A stretch of 64,000 nt of DNA. Source: Stenotrophomonas sp. 24(2023). GTDB lineage: Bacteria; Pseudomonadota; Gammaproteobacteria; Xanthomonadales; Xanthomonadaceae. The translations under genes and the position numbers were made by a program. Shown one piece after another: positions 8,670 to 17,922 of the stretch; the stretch's first letter is position 1; each line of letters begins with the position of its first letter. Under the pieces are notes generated by a model that had not been told where the DNA came from, did no database searches, and saw only the letters and a program-made list of their open reading frames with translations. The stretch lies in contig NZ_CP133160.1 in assembly GCF_030913365.1 (NCBI RefSeq), forward strand, positions 2,073,001 to 2,137,000, read 5' to 3'.

Positions 8670-8699
8670 AATTGTTTACTTCTGCGGAAATAAACAATT
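8670..8699. promoter_or_regulatory. 30-bp palindromic operator upstream of the TonB-dependent receptor
   Basis: Perfect 9-bp arms AATTGTTTA and TAAACAATT enclose TTC-N4-GAA, giving a near-perfect 30-bp dyad 66 bp before the receptor start. It is AT-rich in a GC-rich context and lies between the ROK regulator gene and the receptor, so the ROK protein is the likely ligand. NagC/Mlc-type ROK repressors bind dyads of similar AT-rich character. Confidence 0.7.
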
Positions 8700-8739
8700 A
8701 AAGCCGGCGGCCCGCCAGATCCTGCACGGTGCGGGCGGC

Positions 8740-9897
8740 CTACCCGATCCCGTCCGCGCCCAGCTGGTGGATCGGCAGCAGGGCGGCACCGACGGCCACC
8801 GCTGAGCCGCCCAGCCGCGAAACATGCACCACCGGGTGGCGCAGGATGTCCAGCGCACTGCTCCAGCGCGCCGGCTGCAGGTGCTGGCCGACGGCTTCCA
8901 GCACCGGCCGTGGCAGCGAACCGGACAGGATCACCGCACCCGGGTCCAGCCAGGCCACGCCGGTGTTGGCGGCAAACCCCAGCTGCTCGCCGGCGCGCGC
9001 GGCCCACGCCTGGACCACCTCGGCATGGCGGTCCAGGTGGTGTTCCAGATCGAACAGCGAATGGATGTCCGCGCCGGCTTCACGCAGGGTGGCCAGCAGG
9101 TCGATGCCGGATGGGCGCGGGGCGGCCATGCGGAACAGGCGGCCGATATCGCCGGCATTGCCGAATTCACCGCGCATCACGTCGCGGCGGTGGATCACCC
9201 CGCCGCCCACGCCGTGGCCCAGGTACAGCAGCAGGGCCGAGGCACACTCGCCGATCAGGCCGCTGTCGTAGTACTCGGCCAGTGCGGCCAGGGTGGCATC
9301 GTTTTCCACCCATACCGGGAAGCCGAAGTAGTCCTCGTAGAAATGGTCGTTGTCGATCTCGCGCCAGCCATGCAGCCAGTCCACGGTGTGCCGGCGCGAA
9401 GGACCGGTCTGCACTGCCGGGCCCGGCACGGCAACGCCCAGGCCGAGGAAGCGCGAGCGCATCAGCCCGCTCTGCGTGGCCAGTACGCGCAGGCGCTGGT
9501 CCACCGCATGCACGAAGTCGTTCGGGTCCGGGCTGTCGAACGCCATCACATCGCGGGTGACGATGTGGCCGGCGAAATCGACCAGGGCGATTTCCAGCCA
9601 GCCCGGGTGCACCGTGGCGCCGGCGGCGTAGCCGGCCTTGCCCGACAGCGCCAGTGGCACCGAGGGACGCCCGCGCTGGCCGGCCAGCACCTGGCCGCGT
9701 TCTTCCACCACGTCCAGCATCAGCAGCTCGCGGGTCAACCGGGTCAGCGCGCCGTTGTGCATGCCCAGCTGCTGGGCGATGGTGATGCGCGGGGTCGGTC
9801 CCAGCGTGCGCAGCAGCCAGATGATCCGCTTGTGGTCGGTGTCCAGGGTGATCAGCGGGCGGCGCGTGGCGCTGATGGGCGGGGAAGCAACGCTCAT
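8740..9897 (-). CDS. ROK-family transcriptional regulator (NagC/Mlc/XylR type)
   Basis: 385 residues. The N-terminal winged HTH (about 15-75: HKRIIWLLRTLGPTPRITIAQQLGM then LTRLTRELLMLDVVEERG) is followed by a ROK domain (about 95-380) with LGLGVAVPGPAV, WVENDATLAALAEYY and LLLYLGHGVGGGVIHR. The usual ROK zinc cluster CxCGxxGC is not present: the expected region reads FGNAGDIGRLFRM, so the protein may be altered as a sugar-binding sensor. The ATG overlaps the MFS stop (ATGA), which fixes the start. It likely represses the receptor/MFS set through the palindrome at 8670-8699. Confidence 0.9.
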   Translation of the reverse strand: MSVASPPISATRRPLITLDTDHKRIIWLLRTLGPTPRITIAQQLGMHNGALTRLTRELLMLDVVEERGQVLAGQRGRPSVPLALSGKAGYAAGATVHPGWLEIALVDFAGHIVTRDVMAFDSPDPNDFVHAVDQRLRVLATQSGLMRSRFLGLGVAVPGPAVQTGPSRRHTVDWLHGWREIDNDHFYEDYFGFPVWVENDATLAALAEYYDSGLIGECASALLLYLGHGVGGGVIHRRDVMRGEFGNAGDIGRLFRMAAPRPSGIDLLATLREAGADIHSLFDLEHHLDRHAEVVQAWAARAGEQLGFAANTGVAWLDPGAVILSGSLPRPVLEAVGQHLQPARWSSALDILRHPVVHVSRLGGSAVAVGAALLPIHQLGADGIG

Positions 9898-11150
9898 GGC
9901 CGTCCCCCGGGCAGCCACGGCGCGCGCGCCTGCCCCCGCCGCGCGTCCAGTGCCAGTGCGGCGATGGACAGCATGCCGCCGCTGATGGTGAGCAGCAGCA
10001 CCGTGTCCAGTGCGCCGGCATGACGGGCCTCGGCGGCGGCCAGCACCTGCCCCAGCAGCAGCGAGGACAGCGCAATGGACAGCTTCATGGTGCCGGTCAG
10101 CAGCGCAAAGCAGGTCAGGTCGTCATGGCGCCCGGTCCGCGCGGCGTGATGGCGGGCGATCAGCGCCGTGCGTCGCCACAGGATCAGCCCGACCCCGGCC
10201 AGGCACACCCCGTACCCGGCCGCGCAGGTGATCGCCAGCGCGGCCGGTGGCTGCGCCAGCAGCAGGCCGACGCAGCCCCAGCCGGCCACGGTCTGCACGA
10301 TGATGGTGCGCAGTTCGCTGCCCAGCGACCGTTGCATGCCGGTGGTGATCCACGGGGCCAGCACCATGCCGGCGACCATCGCGAAGGTCAGCGCAGCGCC
10401 GTTGGCGATGAACGGGAACACACGCCCGGCCAGGCCGGTCAGCGCAGTCTCGGCGGCGATGGCCACCAGCACCGGCCCCAGCGCGGCCATCGGCAGGGCG
10501 ACGCTGCGGCCATGCGCGCGGGCCATGGCCAGTGGCGGTGCGCGCCAGCAGGCCAGCGGAACCGCTGCCAGCAGCACCAGTGCGCCGATCGCCAGGCTGA
10601 TCCGCCACTCGTTGCCGGCCTGTGCGGGCCCGGCATCGCCCACCACGGCAAACAGGGCGGCCGCGATGCACAGCTTGGACGCCGGCACGACCCGTGCCCG
10701 GTTGGTCACGTAGCGCTCGGCATCGGCGTCGTCGGCCGGCAGCAGCGAGGTCAGTGCGTTCTGCGCGACATCGAATACGGCATAGCAGGTGCGGAACAAC
10801 AGCGATGCTGCCAGCAACCAGGCCAGGCGCTCTTCGCCACCGCTGGCCAGGGCGGGGTGGAACAGCAGGCAGGCGCTGGCCGCGGTGCCTGCTCCCCCGG
10901 CCAGCTGCAGGCGCAGGGCGGTGCGGCGCTGGTCACGCACGGCGGTGAACAGTGCGGCCAGCAGCAGGTCCAGGACGGCGCTGTAGGCCAGCGAAACAAA
11001 CAGCAGTTGCCCGGTCTGGGCCGCCGGCAGGCCCAACCGGGCGTGCAGGTAATAGCCCAGCGCCAGATCGGTGAACGACCAGGACAGGGTGCGGGCGAAA
11101 TGGCCGGCGGCATGGAGCCGGCGGGGCAGGGCGGGGGCAGCCGGGGGCAT
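9894..11150 (-). CDS. MFS transporter, probably sugar-type
   Basis: 418 residues with about 11-12 hydrophobic segments, beginning with RTLSWSFTDLALGYYLHARLGLP, which is typical of the glycoside-pentoside-hexuronide-like branch of MFS permeases. It lies in the inner membrane. It shares a 4-bp overlap with the ROK regulator gene and precedes the TonB-dependent receptor on the same strand, so receptor (outer membrane) and permease (inner membrane) plausibly form one import route. The response regulator gene lies only 46 bp upstream on the same strand, so read-through is possible. Substrate unknown. Confidence 0.83.
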   Translation of the reverse strand: MPPAAPALPRRLHAAGHFARTLSWSFTDLALGYYLHARLGLPAAQTGQLLFVSLAYSAVLDLLLAALFTAVRDQRRTALRLQLAGGAGTAASACLLFHPALASGGEERLAWLLAASLLFRTCYAVFDVAQNALTSLLPADDADAERYVTNRARVVPASKLCIAAALFAVVGDAGPAQAGNEWRISLAIGALVLLAAVPLACWRAPPLAMARAHGRSVALPMAALGPVLVAIAAETALTGLAGRVFPFIANGAALTFAMVAGMVLAPWITTGMQRSLGSELRTIIVQTVAGWGCVGLLLAQPPAALAITCAAGYGVCLAGVGLILWRRTALIARHHAARTGRHDDLTCFALLTGTMKLSIALSSLLLGQVLAAAEARHAGALDTVLLLTISGGMLSIAALALDARRGQARAPWLPGGRP

Positions 11151-11196
11151 GGCACGCAGGGAAGGGGCCGGGTCCGCCCCTTGTACTACCGCTTCG

Positions 11197-11835
11197 TTAC
11201 AGCTTGCCGTCGCGCAGGTAGTCGAACAGTTCCGCGTCGCCCTTCAGGCCCAGCTTCTGCATGGCATCGCCTTTCTGGCGGCTGATGGTGCTCACGCTCT
11301 TGTGCAGCTGCAGCGAAATCTCCTTGACCGTCATCCCGGTGCCCAGCAGGCGCAGCACCTCCACCTCGCGTGGCGACAACGGCCGGCCTTCCTCCTCGGC
11401 GATGCGCTCGCTGCCGGCGGCGTCCACGCGCTCCTTCAGCGTCCGGCTGAGGTAGGACTGGCCGCGCTGCACGCTCTGGATCGCCTGGGGCAGTTCGTCC
11501 ATCGACGATCCCTTGTCCACCAGGCCCAGCACGCCGGCCTCGCGCACCATGCGCAGGATCGCCAGGTTGCTCGACACGCTGAGCATCACGATCGGCAGGT
11601 CCGGGTGGCGGCGGCGGATCATGCCGATCATCGCAAAGCCGTCGGCCTGCGGGCTGCCGGGCATGGAATAGTCGGTGACCAGCAGGTCGCAGGGCTGGCT
11701 GGCCAGCAGCTGGATCAGGGCCTGTGCGTCGCCGGCTTCGGCCACCACCCGGCCTACGCCGCTGGATTCGATCACGGAACGGGTCCCGATGCGGACCACG
11801 GGATGATCGTCGGCGATGATGATGCGTAGAGTCAT
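11197..11835 (-). CDS. LuxR/NarL-type response regulator, BvgA/RcsB-like
   Basis: 212 residues. Receiver domain 1-125: acidic pair IIADDHP (residues 9-10), phospho-acceptor Asp55 in LLVTDYSMPG, Thr/Ser position in MLSVSS, Lys in LVDKGSS. C-terminal LuxR-type HTH about 148-206 (LSPREVEVLRLLGTGMTVKEISLQLHKSVSTISRQKGDAMQKLG). Divergent from the large hybrid sensor kinase (64 bp between starts), its obvious partner as in BvgA/BvgS and EvgA/EvgS. A CATACT hexamer lies 5 bases before the ATG. Confidence 0.92.
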   Translation of the reverse strand: MTLRIIIADDHPVVRIGTRSVIESSGVGRVVAEAGDAQALIQLLASQPCDLLVTDYSMPGSPQADGFAMIGMIRRRHPDLPIVMLSVSSNLAILRMVREAGVLGLVDKGSSMDELPQAIQSVQRGQSYLSRTLKERVDAAGSERIAEEEGRPLSPREVEVLRLLGTGMTVKEISLQLHKSVSTISRQKGDAMQKLGLKGDAELFDYLRDGKL

Positions 11836-11899
11836 GGACTAGTATGGTTCGGCCGGCCCGCGACGGTTGCGTTCCTGGCATTACTGGGAGATTGGACGA

Positions 11900-14800
11900 A
11901 TGCGGAGCGGGTCGTTGTCCTGGCTGCTGCTGCTGGCTTTCCTGGTGCTGCCGGCCGCTGCCCAGCCGGCAGCCGGGCCGCTGCCCCTGACCAGTGCACA
12001 GCGCGAATACCTCCTGGCCCACCCTACCATCGTTGTCGGCTATTACGACAGCGGCTGGCCGCCGTTCGAGGCGGTGCGCGGGGAGCGCGTGGAGGGCATG
12101 GGGCCGGAAATTCTGTCGCAATTGGCAGATCGGTTGGGGCTGCAGCTGCGCCTGCGGCGGCTGGACAGCTGGGCCGAGGTGCTCAATGCCGCCTGCCGTG
12201 GCGAGATCGACGTGGTGATGAATGTGTCGCAGAACAGCGAGCGCAACCGTTGCCTGATCTATACGGCGCCGTACGTCCAGTCGCCGTTGGCCATTGTCGG
12301 CCGCATCGGTGACCTGAAGGCCGCACGGAATCCGGATCTTGACGGCTTGCGCGTGGTGGTCGAACAGAATTTCCTTACCGGTCCCCAGGTACGGGCGCGG
12401 TATCCGCGGGCACGGCAGCAGGTGGCGGCGTCGACGCTGCAGGCCTTGAAACTGGTTGAAGACGACAAGGCGGACGTCTTCATCGGCAATGCCTATGTGG
12501 CTGACCGCCTGATCGCCACCCAGGCACTGACCCGCCTGGAACTGATGCGGGCCAGCGACCTGCCACTGGAACGCCTGCACCTGGGTATCGCCACCGGCAG
12601 GCCGCTGCTGGCCGATGCGTTCGATCGCGCACTGGCGGCACAGAGCCAGTCCAGCCGGGATGCGTTGGCCGCGCGCTGGCTGCCGGTCCCGCGCTGGTCC
12701 ACGCCGGCCGGTGCCGCGCTCAGCGATGCCGAGCGCCAGGTGCTGCGGCAGCCCCTGCGGATCGGTTTCGCCCCCAATGCTGCGCCGCTGGCGTTTACCG
12801 GCGCGGACGGTGCGCCGTCAGGGCTGGTCAGCGGCTACCTGCGGCTGCTGGAGGATGCCGGCGCGCACCTGCGGCCGCAGGCCAGCGTGGACTGGTTCGA
12901 CGTGCGCGAGAAGCTGCGCCGTGGCGAACTCGATGCATTGATGGGCATTCCCAACGACGCCTCCTACCTGGGGCCGGACTGGGTGTTCAGCCAACCGTTC
13001 ATCACGGTGCCCAACGTCATCGTCACCCGGCGTGGCAGTCCGCCGATGCTGGGCCTGGCCGACCTGCAGGGGCGCCGGGTACTGGTATCGGACCCGCAGC
13101 GGGTGCGCGGCTATGTGCTGCGGCAGGCACCGCAGGCGCGGCTGGTGGCCGCGCGCAGCTTCGAACAGGCGCTGGAACGGCTGGCCGACGGTGAGGCCGA
13201 CGCGATGGTTGGCAACCTGGCGGTCGTGGACCGGCTGATCCGTGAACGCTTCGCCCATCGCCTGCAGGTTGCCGCGCCGGCCGGCTTCAACGATGCGCTG
13301 GCACTGGCCGTGGATGGCCGCCATGCCGCACTGGCCACCACCTTCGACCGTCTGCTGGCGCAGCAGAGCCCGCAGCAGCGCGATGCGCTGCGGGCCACGT
13401 GGCTGGAGGCGCCGCCGCCCCGGGAACCCTTCAGCTGGCGCCCGCGTGGCTGGGGGCTGCCCGTGCTGCTGGTGCTGGCCACGGCCCTGCTGGTGTTCGC
13501 CTGGGGCCATTGGCGGCTGCGCCGCGAAGTCGCCCACCGCCGGCATGTGGAACAGCGCCTGGCCGATGTCACCCTGAACCTGCCGGCGATCGTCTACCAG
13601 GCCCACCGTGATGCCGAGGGCGTGCTGCGCTTTCCCTTCATTGCCGGTGACACGCGCGGCCTGTTCGGCATCGACCGCCAGCAGGCAATGGACGATGCGC
13701 AGGCCCTGCTGGCACGCATCGACCCGCGTGACCGGGCGGCAGTGGAACAGGCCATCGACAGCGCGGCACGCGGCTTTGATTCACTGGCCTTCGAGTTCCG
13801 CGTGGCCGGTGGCGAGCAGGCGCGCTGGGTACGCACCCAGGCCCACCCTTATGCAGCCGAAGCAGGTGCGGTGACCTGGAGCGGCTACTGGGTTGATGTC
13901 ACCGACGCCCGCCAGCAGGCCGATGCCCTGGCGGCCGCCAAGGTCGAGGCGGAACAGGCCGCCGATGCACGTTCGCGCTTCCTGGCGACCATGAGCCATG
14001 AAATCCGCACGCCGATGGGCGGCGTGCTGGGCATGCTGGAAGTCCTGGCCCATTCCCCGCTCGATGGCCACCAGCAGGGCATCCTGCGCACCATCGGCGA
14101 TTCGGCCGAGATGCTGCGGCAGATCCTCGATGACATCCTGGACTACTCGCGCATCGAAGCCGGCGCATTGCGGCTGGAGCCGGTACCGCTGCAGCTGCGG
14201 CCCTTGCTGGAAGGCGTGGTGCGGCTGCTGTCGGCCCAGGCCAGCACGCGCGGCCTGGACCTGCAGGTCGATATCGACCCGCAGCTGGCGGCGGCCCATG
14301 AAGTGGATGGCGTGCGCCTGCGCCAGGTGGTGTTCAACCTGCTGGGCAACGCCATCAAGTTCACGCCCAAGGGCAGCGTGCGGCTGCAGGTGGACGTGCT
14401 GGAGGAAGACCACGAGCAGGGCACGCAGTCACTGCGGTTGACCGTATCGGACACCGGTGTGGGCATCGCACCGGAACAGATGGAACGCCTGTTCGAACCG
14501 TTCCAGCAGGCCGGCGCCTATACGCAGCGCGATTTCGGCGGCACCGGCCTGGGCCTGAGCATCTGCCAGCGGCTGGTGACCATGATGGGGGGCGAACTGG
14601 CCCTGCACAGTGCCCTGGGCGAGGGGACCCGCGTGGAGGTGATGCTGGTGCTGGGCGTGGCACGCAGCGAAGACGTGGCACTGCTGGCCGCCGAGCAGGC
14701 GCAGTCGGTGCTGCTGCCTGCCGCGTTGCGGCAGGCCCGCGTGCTGGTGGCCGAAGACCACCCCACCAACCAGGCGATGATGGCCTGGCGGCTGCAGCAG

Positions 14801-15472
14801 CTGGGCGTGCCGCACGTGCTGGTGGAGGATGGCCAGCAGGCCCTGGACCTGTTGGCCAGCGAGCCGTTCGACCTGGTCATCACCGATTGCCGCATGCCGG
14901 TGCTCGATGGTTTTGCCTTTACCCGCGTGCTGCGCGAGCGCGAGGGCCGCAGCGGGCAGCCCCGGCTGCCGGTGCTGGCACTGACCGCCAGCGTGCTTGA
15001 CGAGGATACCCGCCGCTGCCGCGAAGCCGGCATGGACGATGTGCTGGCCAAGCCGCTGACGCTGGCCACGCTGCGCCATGCCCTGCTGCGCTGGCTGCCG
15101 GCCGTGCCGCTGCAGGCCGCGCCGGCGGCGGCCCCGTCGCCGGCCGATGCCGGCGGCGATGAAGGGCTGCGCGCGCAGCTGGAACAGCGCTTCGGCCCAC
15201 AGGTGGCGCTGCAGCTGTGCGACAGCCTGCAGCAGAGCGGTGCGCAGGACCTGCCCGCCCTGCGCGATGCGATCGATCGCCGTGACCGCGATGCCGTTGC
15301 CGGCCTGCTGCATCGCCAGGCCGGCGCGCTGGGCGCGATCGGTGCCACCGCGCGGGTCACCCATGCCACGGCATTGATCGAGGCGCTGCGTGCACAGCAG
15401 GACTGGCCGGATGCGGAACTGCGTGCCTTCGCCGATGACCTGCAGCAGATGCTGCGGGCGTTGGATCAATGA
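11900..15472 (+). CDS. Hybrid sensor histidine kinase, BvgS/EvgS-like
   Basis: 1190 residues. In order: signal peptide (about 1-21), two periplasmic solute-binding type 3 (Venus flytrap) domains (about 26-255 and 275-505), one membrane helix (about 519-537), PAS-like domain (about 556-675), HisKA with His700 in TMSHEIRTPMGG, HATPase (N box VFNLLGNAIKFTPKG, G boxes DTGVGI and GGTGLGLSI), receiver domain with Asp996 in LVITDCRMPVLDG, and a C-terminal Hpt-like segment with His1138 in LLHRQAGALGAIG. This is the full BvgS phosphorelay layout. The ATG at 11900 has GGGAG upstream and starts the signal peptide. The two sensor modules suggest amino-acid-like or nicotinate-like ligands, but this is not certain. 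The last 7 bp overlap the convergent cytochrome gene. Confidence 0.94.
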   Translation: MRSGSLSWLLLLAFLVLPAAAQPAAGPLPLTSAQREYLLAHPTIVVGYYDSGWPPFEAVRGERVEGMGPEILSQLADRLGLQLRLRRLDSWAEVLNAACRGEIDVVMNVSQNSERNRCLIYTAPYVQSPLAIVGRIGDLKAARNPDLDGLRVVVEQNFLTGPQVRARYPRARQQVAASTLQALKLVEDDKADVFIGNAYVADRLIATQALTRLELMRASDLPLERLHLGIATGRPLLADAFDRALAAQSQSSRDALAARWLPVPRWSTPAGAALSDAERQVLRQPLRIGFAPNAAPLAFTGADGAPSGLVSGYLRLLEDAGAHLRPQASVDWFDVREKLRRGELDALMGIPNDASYLGPDWVFSQPFITVPNVIVTRRGSPPMLGLADLQGRRVLVSDPQRVRGYVLRQAPQARLVAARSFEQALERLADGEADAMVGNLAVVDRLIRERFAHRLQVAAPAGFNDALALAVDGRHAALATTFDRLLAQQSPQQRDALRATWLEAPPPREPFSWRPRGWGLPVLLVLATALLVFAWGHWRLRREVAHRRHVEQRLADVTLNLPAIVYQAHRDAEGVLRFPFIAGDTRGLFGIDRQQAMDDAQALLARIDPRDRAAVEQAIDSAARGFDSLAFEFRVAGGEQARWVRTQAHPYAAEAGAVTWSGYWVDVTDARQQADALAAAKVEAEQAADARSRFLATMSHEIRTPMGGVLGMLEVLAHSPLDGHQQGILRTIGDSAEMLRQILDDILDYSRIEAGALRLEPVPLQLRPLLEGVVRLLSAQASTRGLDLQVDIDPQLAAAHEVDGVRLRQVVFNLLGNAIKFTPKGSVRLQVDVLEEDHEQGTQSLRLTVSDTGVGIAPEQMERLFEPFQQAGAYTQRDFGGTGLGLSICQRLVTMMGGELALHSALGEGTRVEVMLVLGVARSEDVALLAAEQAQSVLLPAALRQARVLVAEDHPTNQAMMAWRLQQLGVPHVLVEDGQQALDLLASEPFDLVITDCRMPVLDGFAFTRVLREREGRSGQPRLPVLALTASVLDEDTRRCREAGMDDVLAKPLTLATLRHALLRWLPAVPLQAAPAAAPSPADAGGDEGLRAQLEQRFGPQVALQLCDSLQQSGAQDLPALRDAIDRRDRDAVAGLLHRQAGALGAIGATARVTHATALIEALRAQQDWPDAELRAFADDLQQMLRALDQ

Positions 15473-15882
15473 TCGGCAGCAGCGGCCGGCTGCTGCAGCT
15501 GCTGCAGGTAGGCGATCACCAGCGCGCGTCGTTCCGGGCTGGGAAAGGCGTTGTACATGCGCGTGCCGGGCACCATCCGGGTCGGTGACTGCAGGAACGC
15601 ATCCAGTGTCTGGGCGCTCCAGGTGATGTCGGCGCGGCGCATGGCCGGCGAGTAGCCGTAATCGGGCAGGCTGCCGGCGCGGCGGCCGAGCACGCCGTGC
15701 AGGTTCGGCCCGAAGCGGTGAATGCCGCCGGCCGTGGTGGTGTGGCAGCCAGCGCAGATCTCGAACGCCTGCGCCATCGCCTGCTGGCGGGCCTGTTCCG
15801 GGCTGGATGGGGCCGGCGCGCGCTGGCAGCCGCTGGCCAGCGCGAGGGCAGCCAGCAGCACGGGGGTCATCATCGGAGGCAT
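15466..15882 (-). CDS. Class I cytochrome c lipoprotein
   Basis: 138 residues. N terminus MPPMMTPVLLAALALASGC is a lipoprotein signal with lipobox LASGC. The heme motif is CAGCH in FEICAGCHTT, followed by FGPNLHGVLGRRAG, typical of cytochrome c2/c550-like proteins; the distal Met is probably in PTRMVPGTRMY. It would be anchored to a membrane and carry electrons in the periplasm. TATGCT lies exactly 6 bases upstream of the ATG and supports this start as a leaderless message. Downstream end overlaps the convergent kinase gene. Confidence 0.88.
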   Translation of the reverse strand: MPPMMTPVLLAALALASGCQRAPAPSSPEQARQQAMAQAFEICAGCHTTTAGGIHRFGPNLHGVLGRRAGSLPDYGYSPAMRRADITWSAQTLDAFLQSPTRMVPGTRMYNAFPSPERRALVIAYLQQLQQPAAAADH

Positions 15883-15888
15883 CGGCGC

Positions 15889-15894
15889 AGCATA
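15889..15894 (-). promoter_or_regulatory. Candidate -10 element (TATGCT) of a leaderless promoter
   Basis: On the minus strand TATGCT-GCGCCG-ATG places the start codon 6 bases after the hexamer. Confidence 0.45.
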
Positions 15895-15944
15895 GCGCCC
15901 ACGCACCGGGCAGGCGCTGCGACACCCGGTCGCAGCGCGCGTGC

Positions 15945-17630
15945 TTACATGCCCGAGTAGTTCGGGCCGCCGCCGCCCTGCGGAGTCACCCAGACGATGT
16001 TCTGGGTCGGGTCCTTGATGTCGCAGGTCTTGCAGTGCACGCAGTTCTGCGCGTTGATCTGCAGCCGCTGCTCGCCGGCATCGCCGACGAATTCGTACAC
16101 GCCGGCCGGGCAGTAACGCGCTTCCGGGCCCGCGTATTCGGCCAGGTTCACCTGCACCGGGATGCTGGCATCCTTCAGCGTCAGGTGGCTGGGCTGGTCT
16201 TCCTCGTGGTTGGTGCTGCTCAGGAACACCGAGCTGAGGCGGTCGAAGGTCAGCACGCCATCGGGCTTGGGGTAGGCGATGCGCGTGTGCTTGGCCGCCG
16301 GTTCCAGGCAGGCATGGTCCGGCGTGCTGTGGCGCAGGGTCCACGGCGGGTTGCGCACGCCCAGCTTCGGCAGCAGCCACTGCTCGATGCCGGTCATCAC
16401 CGTGGCCACGGCCTGGCCCTTCTTGAACCACTGCTTGAAGTTCTTGGCCAGCTGCAGTTCGGCGTGCAGCCAGCTGGCCTCGAATGCCTGCGGGTAGGCA
16501 CTCAGTTCATCGTGCTGGCGGCCGGCGGCGATCGCATCGAAGGCGGCATCGGCGCACAGCATGCCGGTCTTGATGGCGGCGTGGCTGCCCTTGATGCGGC
16601 TGACGTTGAGGTAGCCGGCTTCGCAGCCCACCAGCGCGCCGCCGGGGAACACCGTCTTCGGCAGCGACATCAGGCCACCGGCGGTGATCGCGCGGGCACC
16701 GTAGCCGATGCGGGTGCCGCCCTCCAGGTGCTTGCGGATCTCCGGGTGGGTCTTGAAGCGCTGGAATTCCTCGAACGGGCTCAGCCACGGGTTCTTGTAG
16801 TCCAGGCCGACCACATAGCCGATGGCGACCTTGCCGCCGTCGGCGTGGTACAGGAACGCGCCGCCGTAGGTGTCATTGTCCAGCGGCCAGCCGGCGGCGT
16901 GCACCACCAGGCCCGGCTCGTGCTTTGCCGGATCGATCTGCCACAGTTCCTTGATGCCGATGCCATAGGCCTGCGGGTCCTTGCCGGCGTCCAGCGCGTA
17001 GTTGGCGATCAGCTGGCGGCCCAGGTGGCCACGCGCGCCTTCGGCGAACACGGTGTACTTCGCATGCAGGGCCATGCCGCGCTCGAAGGCCGGGCCCGGG
17101 CTGCCATCCTTCTCGATGCCCATGTCGCCGGTGGCCACGCCGATCACCGCGCCGTCGGTGCCGTACAGCACCTCGGCGGCCGGGAAGCCGGGGAAGATAG
17201 CCACTTCCAGTGCTTCGGCCTGCTGAGCCAGCCAGCGGGTGACCTCGCCCAGGCTGATGATGTAGTTGCCTTCGTTGTGGAAGCATTCCGGCAGGAAGGC
17301 ATGCGGGGTGCGGCGCGCGCCGGTTTCATTCAGGAACAGGAACTCGTCGCGGGTGACCTTCTGCTTCAGCGGTGCGCCGCGCTCGGCCCAGTCCGGGAAC
17401 AGTTCGGTCAGCGCACGCGGGTCCATCACCGCCCCGGACAGGATGTGCGCGCCCGGCTCGGAGCCCTTTTCCAGCACGCACACCGACAGTTCGCGACCGG
17501 CGTCGATCGCGCGCTGGCGCAGGCGGATCGCGGTGGCCAGGCCGGCCGGACCGGCACCGACGATCACCACGTCGAATTCCATTACTTCACGCGGGGGCAG
17601 GGCGTTGGCTTCAGCGCTCATCGATTGCAT
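15945..17630 (-). CDS. Electron transfer flavoprotein-ubiquinone oxidoreductase
   Basis: 561 residues, full length for ETF-QO. The FAD dinucleotide fold FDVVIVGAGPAGLATAIRLRQ is at about 19-40, the quinone/FAD region is central, and the 4Fe-4S ferredoxin-like end has CPAGVYEF and CVHCKTCDIKDPTQNI near the C terminus. It passes electrons from ETF, reduced by acyl-CoA dehydrogenases, to ubiquinone at the inner membrane. It fits with the glutaryl-CoA and isovaleryl-CoA dehydrogenase genes nearby. ETF subunit genes are not in this window. An alternative start is ATG at 17621. Confidence 0.96.
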   Translation of the reverse strand: MQSMSAEANALPPREVMEFDVVIVGAGPAGLATAIRLRQRAIDAGRELSVCVLEKGSEPGAHILSGAVMDPRALTELFPDWAERGAPLKQKVTRDEFLFLNETGARRTPHAFLPECFHNEGNYIISLGEVTRWLAQQAEALEVAIFPGFPAAEVLYGTDGAVIGVATGDMGIEKDGSPGPAFERGMALHAKYTVFAEGARGHLGRQLIANYALDAGKDPQAYGIGIKELWQIDPAKHEPGLVVHAAGWPLDNDTYGGAFLYHADGGKVAIGYVVGLDYKNPWLSPFEEFQRFKTHPEIRKHLEGGTRIGYGARAITAGGLMSLPKTVFPGGALVGCEAGYLNVSRIKGSHAAIKTGMLCADAAFDAIAAGRQHDELSAYPQAFEASWLHAELQLAKNFKQWFKKGQAVATVMTGIEQWLLPKLGVRNPPWTLRHSTPDHACLEPAAKHTRIAYPKPDGVLTFDRLSSVFLSSTNHEEDQPSHLTLKDASIPVQVNLAEYAGPEARYCPAGVYEFVGDAGEQRLQINAQNCVHCKTCDIKDPTQNIVWVTPQGGGGPNYSGM

Positions 17631-17801
17631 GACTCGTGGGTAGTGCCGGCCAGGAGGCCGCCGGCGGTTGCCTGGGAATCGCGCGTGCAGCCACGGCGAA
17701 ACGGTTGTTTGAATGTGTCAGGGTACCGTTCCGCGCCGGATCCAGCTAGATCGCCGATGTTCACGTCGCGATTGCTGCATTGCAGCGTACGTGGCTTCGG
17801 C

Positions 17802-17861
17802 AGCCGCCAACCTTGGTTGGCGCCTGCAGAAATACCAGCGCCGACCAAGGTCGGCCTCTAC
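17802..17861. repeat. SMAG-type palindrome pair
   Basis: Two palindromes, GCCAACCTTGGTTGGC and CCGACCAAGGTCGG, the second ending in CTAC (GTAG on the other strand). They lie in the 292-bp divergent gap between the ETF-QO and gcdH genes, which otherwise holds no recognisable feature. Confidence 0.8.
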
Positions 17862-17922
17862 CCGTGCACCAACCCCGTCTGGATGACCGACAATGGCCAT
17901 GTCCTGACTGCGTGTGAGTGCC

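Noticed and set aside
8604-8697. N-terminal extension of the TonB-dependent receptor from ATG at 8697
   Set aside because: It would place the start inside the operator palindrome and put 31 residues before a good signal peptide.
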